Origin: Bacteroides propionicifaciens DSM 19291 = JCM 14649
GTDB taxonomy: Bacteria > Bacteroidota > Bacteroidia > Bacteroidales > Bacteroidaceae
Reading direction: 5' to 3'
Assembly (NCBI RefSeq): GCF_000375405.1
Contig: NZ_AQWS01000027.1
Location: 1 to 36,040 of the forward strand
Length of the DNA: 36,040 nucleotides
Below, in pieces: positions 33,814-36,040 of the stretch. How positions within the stretch are numbered: the first letter of the stretch is position 1; each line of letters begins with the position of its first letter. The notes under the pieces are model-generated. The model ran no database searches, was not told where the DNA came from, and was given only the letters and a program-made list of their open reading frames with translations. The translations under genes and the position numbers were made by a program.

Positions 33814-34476
33814 ATGGATATGCAAATTGTAGATTGGAATGAAATTTCTTATGCTGAGGCTTGGGAAAAGCAAACGGCTCTATTTAATGAAATAATCGAT
33901 GCAAAGCTAAGTGGGAAACAATACGTTAATAATATTGTATTTTGTCAGCATCCCCCAGTTTACACTATCGGGAAAAACGGTCACGACAATAACATGTTAA
34001 TAGGTGAAGCTTTATTAAAACAAATAGGAGCTACTTACTTCCACATTGATCGTGGTGGTGATATTACATATCACGGGCCTGGCCAACTTGTTGTTTATCC
34101 TATTCTCAACTTAGACGACTTCAGGTTAGGTCTAAAAGAGTATATCCACCTGCTCGAAGAGGCTGTAATTTTAACTTGTGCTGATTATGGGGTTTCAGCA
34201 AGTCGGCTCGATAAGGCTACAGGTGTATGGTTAGATGTCGATTCTGCCCACCCCAGAAAGATATGTGCTATCGGTGTAAAGTGCAGTAGATTTGTCACTA
34301 TGCATGGACTAGCTTTTAATGTATCGACCGATCTGAGCTATTTTAACCATATCAATCCTTGTGGTTTTGTTGATAAGGGCGTTACCTCCTTAAAGAAAGA
34401 ATTAGGCAGAGAGCTCAACCTGAATGAGGTTAAAGAAAGACTTAAAAAACACCTCATAGATCTCTTTAAACGTTAA
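33814..34476 (+). CDS. lipB: Lipoyl(octanoyl) transferase
   Basis: A 220-residue enzyme moving octanoyl from acyl carrier protein to lipoate-dependent proteins such as glycine cleavage H protein and 2-oxoacid dehydrogenase E2. The signature R-G-G-D-I-T-Y-H-G-P-G-Q is at residues 80-91; the active-site lysine is K156 in G-V-K-C-S and the active-site cysteine C183 in N-P-C-G-F. The ATG at 33814 (or 33820) is preferred to an in-frame GTG at 33775, which would add 13 non-conserved residues. A single gene; functionally related to gcvP in the same window through the lipoyl group but not linked in an operon. Confidence 0.95.
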   Translation: MDMQIVDWNEISYAEAWEKQTALFNEIIDAKLSGKQYVNNIVFCQHPPVYTIGKNGHDNNMLIGEALLKQIGATYFHIDRGGDITYHGPGQLVVYPILNLDDFRLGLKEYIHLLEEAVILTCADYGVSASRLDKATGVWLDVDSAHPRKICAIGVKCSRFVTMHGLAFNVSTDLSYFNHINPCGFVDKGVTSLKKELGRELNLNEVKERLKKHLIDLFKR

Positions 34477-34576
34477 TATTGCCTCTTGTTTGGAGAGTTG
34501 TATGAAGGGGCTGTTTTTATATCTGGTTGTTTATCAGTAGTGTAACTCGTCGAGGGGTGATTATATTTAGATATTA

Positions 34577-34609
34577 TTTGCATTACTTAGTATTAATCTT
34601 GTATATTTG
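34577..34609 (+). promoter_or_regulatory. Promoter of the cobalamin riboswitch transcript
   Basis: TTTG (34577-34580), 21 bases, TATATTTG (34602-34609) fits the Bacteroidota consensus. Transcription would start near 34616, just before the riboswitch aptamer. Confidence 0.7.
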
Positions 34610-34615
34610 TCAATG

Positions 34616-34795
34616 TTTGCTAGGTTAGACTAAATTTTAGTCTACTAAGAGGGAATGCCGTGAAATTCGGCAGCAATACCCGTTGCTGTAAGTCTGTTAG
34701 TGAAAGCTAATATTAGAACTACTACAATCCACTACTTAATATATAATTAAGTGGGAAGGATCTAAATCAGACGAGCCAGAAGACCTACCTATCGC
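34616..34795 (+). promoter_or_regulatory. Cobalamin (B12) riboswitch aptamer
   Basis: The conserved core of cobalamin riboswitches is visible in order: GGGAA (34651-34655), GTGAAATTC (34660-34668), CAGCAATACCCG (34671-34682) followed by GCTGTAAG, a variable arm (about 34697-34760, including CCACTACTTAAT and ATTAAGTGG which pair), and the B12 box GCCAGAAGACCTACC at 34775-34789. Both ends of the aptamer are approximate. It is on the same strand as, and upstream of, a lipoprotein gene and should lower that gene's expression when adenosyl- or other cobalamins are present. The 250 bases between the B12 box and the ATG are longer than usual. Confidence 0.93.
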
Positions 34796-34812
34796 AAATT
34801 TATTAATGCATT

Positions 34813-34863
34813 TGTGCCACGGGACCATGGACATAGCTAGTACTTGAGTGAATTTCACTTAAG
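34813..34863 (+). promoter_or_regulatory. Possible expression platform of the cobalamin riboswitch
   Basis: Two hairpins follow the aptamer: a short one at 34813-34833 with a CGGGACCA loop that could take part in the loop-loop contact known for these riboswitches, and an imperfect inverted repeat at 34843-34863 followed by a T-rich tract to about 34880 that resembles a weak terminator. Which one switches is not decided by the sequence alone. Confidence 0.4.
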
Positions 34864-35040
34864 ACTTTCTGTATTGTTTTCGATTAACAGTCTCTCACAC
34901 AAACAGTCTATTTAAAGTTATACTCGGCTAATTAATCAGTCCTAGCTATGCTTTTTCTACACTGTTGGTTGGAGGTAGAAGCCGTTGCACAGCTTGTATT
35001 TGGTTTTATTATTCTAATAATAACTAATAATACTGTTGTG

Positions 35041-35838
35041 ATGAATTGTAAATTGATTTTTAAGAATCTCTTTTTGGTATCCTTACTACTAATTGGCGTT
35101 ACTGCTTGTAGCGACAATGATAATCCTAAGGGAGGTGAGGTTAGTCAAGATTTAACGACTACTATTGAACGTATAAACCAGAGTGTTGAAAGCATGCAGC
35201 ACTTAGTTACTATGCTTTCAGAGCATAGAAATATTACTGAGGTAAATCTTGAGGCTGGCTCTGCTGACCTGAAGTTTCGAGATCTTGCTACTGTATCGGT
35301 TTATTCTGGTCAAACTAACTCTGCTATACCAACTTTAAGCTTTGCTAAGAAGGATAATAAATATTATTGGACTGTTGTTTACCAAGGTAAAACAACCGAA
35401 CTAACAACGATTAGTAGAGATCCTCTAGAGGTAAAACCTTTAAAGACTAGTACAGGATTTCCTGTGATTGGTACTCTTTATAAGGAAGGTATAGGTCAAA
35501 TTTGGACAGTTGATACAGGGTCGGGGAGCTATGCTCTACTCGATGAATCTGGAAAAGAAATTTTAGCATCAGCTGATCCTAAGTTTACTGCCTTTGACAA
35601 TATTGAGCTTTCAAACGCCGACTATATAGGATTAAGCCTAGTAGGGATTGAGGATGTTCTGAAAATATCACGTGTAGACATCTCTTTTAGAATCAGCCTT
35701 CCTGAAGATAATCTTCCCGTACTCTTCAAGTACGAAGCTAGCCAAGAGGTTAGCTATTCGGTTAATAATCTGACTGAAGTTGCAATAAAGGCGATACTGG
35801 ACTTGCTAACTTTACCCGCACAACTAGTTAAGGGATAA
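35041..35838 (+). CDS. B12-riboswitch-controlled coiled-coil lipoprotein, probably truncated by an IS
   Basis: A 265-residue frame. The signal peptide ends V-T-A-C (Cys23) followed by S-D-N-D-N, an acidic stretch typical of surface-exported Bacteroidota lipoproteins. A coiled coil follows (about 37-62), then a region resembling the DUF4988 / PL29 N-terminal module (I-T-E-V near 65, Y-Y-W-T-V near 108-112, F-P-V-I-G near 140, I-W-T-V-D and A-L-L-D-E-S-G-K-E-I near 154-174). Around 229-251 the sequence has F-K-Y, S-Y-S-V and E-V-A-I-K-A; in related proteins as I recall them P-x-G-W and more domains come next. Here unrelated residues and a stop follow instead, just before the IS3 orfA. An in-frame ATG at 34948 would add 31 residues before the signal peptide and is disfavoured. 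Its riboswitch suggests a role in corrinoid capture, like BtuG/BtuH, but no homology to those is claimed. Confidence 0.75.
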   Translation: MNCKLIFKNLFLVSLLLIGVTACSDNDNPKGGEVSQDLTTTIERINQSVESMQHLVTMLSEHRNITEVNLEAGSADLKFRDLATVSVYSGQTNSAIPTLSFAKKDNKYYWTVVYQGKTTELTTISRDPLEVKPLKTSTGFPVIGTLYKEGIGQIWTVDTGSGSYALLDESGKEILASADPKFTAFDNIELSNADYIGLSLVGIEDVLKISRVDISFRISLPEDNLPVLFKYEASQEVSYSVNNLTEVAIKAILDLLTLPAQLVKG

Positions 35839-36040
35839 AAAACTATCTTTATCCAATGAAACAACGAAAAGTATACGACCGCGAGTTTAAAGAAAACGCA
35901 GTTAAGCTTAGCTATGAAAGAGATAACTTGAGTCAGTTTGCTAGTGAGCTAGGAATCTCCGTAAAGCAACTTTATAGTTGGCGTAGCCAATACAAGCTTA
36001 AAGGTTCTGAGAGCTTTCCAGGCAATGGTAATACAGCCGT
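35800..36040 (+). mobile_element. IS3-family insertion sequence, left end (partial)
   Basis: The element is inferred from the orfA gene starting at 35856. IS3 elements usually carry 40-80 bases between the left terminal repeat and orfA, which places the left end near 35,790-35,820, inside the lipoprotein frame. I cannot identify the terminal repeat or target duplication because the right end lies outside the window. Confidence 0.6.
35856..36040 (+). CDS. IS3-family transposase OrfA, N-terminal part
   Basis: The frame starts at an ATG and is open at the window edge after 61 codons. It reads R-K-V-Y-D-R-E-F-K-E-N-A-V-K-L, then L-S-Q-F-A-S-E-L-G-I-S-V-K-Q-L-Y-S-W-R-S-Q-Y, which is the helix-turn-helix (HTH_Tnp_1) domain of IS3-family OrfA proteins. 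OrfB should follow outside the window with the usual programmed frameshift. It lies 17 bases after the stop of the lipoprotein frame. Confidence 0.9.
   Translation, partial: MKQRKVYDREFKENAVKLSYERDNLSQFASELGISVKQLYSWRSQYKLKGSESFPGNGNTA

Noticed and set aside
34948-35040. Upstream ATG extending the riboswitch-controlled lipoprotein by 31 residues
   Set aside because: It would place a second hydrophobic stretch before an otherwise perfect lipoprotein signal peptide; kept only as a finding about the leader.
1-36040. CRISPR array or phage-defence island
   Set aside because: No regularly spaced repeats were seen, and apart from the HpaII-like gene no defence genes occur.

Overview
The window reads as chromosomal DNA of a low-GC member of the Bacteroidota, most likely Bacteroidales. 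The evidence is a SusC/SusD outer-membrane pair, many lipoproteins, an almost complete lack of Shine-Dalgarno sequences, and repeated promoters of the Bacteroidota type (TTTG, 19-21 bases, TAnnTTTG). I cannot name the genus. Both ends lie in insertion sequences: the tail of an ISAon1/ISL3-like transposase at the left and the start of an IS3-family orfA at the right.

Left part (1-8,100): IS tail, tRNA-Asp with promoter and terminator on the minus strand, then a plus-strand run of a DUF3805-type protein, an ABC-F ATPase and a PHP-family histidinol-phosphatase. An orphan fucose/arabinose-isomerase-like protein, a LolC/E-type permease and a membrane glycosyltransferase follow, with two gene pairs meeting tail to tail only 3 and 6 bases apart.

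Middle part (8,100-22,600): one well-delimited four-gene operon with a consensus promoter and a strong terminator: SusC-like receptor, SusD-like lipoprotein, an HExxH zinc metallohydrolase lipoprotein and a DUF4302-type lipoprotein. It looks like a nutrient-uptake system whose substrate cannot be read from the sequence; no glycosidase or dedicated regulator lies beside it. On the other strand are a complete tripartite RND efflux pump (adaptor, pump, outer-membrane factor) and inorganic pyrophosphatase.

Right part (22,900-36,040): a YigZ/IMPACT protein followed by an HpaII-family restriction endonuclease with no methyltransferase in the window; a minus-strand rsmG / metallo-beta-lactamase-fold hydrolase / gcvP cluster; a DUF3298-type lipoprotein; a copper-type P1B ATPase with a damaged metal-binding domain, convergent with an AraC-family regulator; lipB; and finally a cobalamin riboswitch with its own promoter. 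The riboswitch leads into a probably surface-exposed coiled-coil lipoprotein whose 3' end appears to be cut by the IS3 element. The riboswitch-lipoprotein-IS junction and the orphan endonuclease are the most interesting parts.

Several starts were moved from upstream TTG/GTG codons to internal ATGs because the upstream codon overlaps a promoter or precedes a clear signal peptide or family N-terminus.
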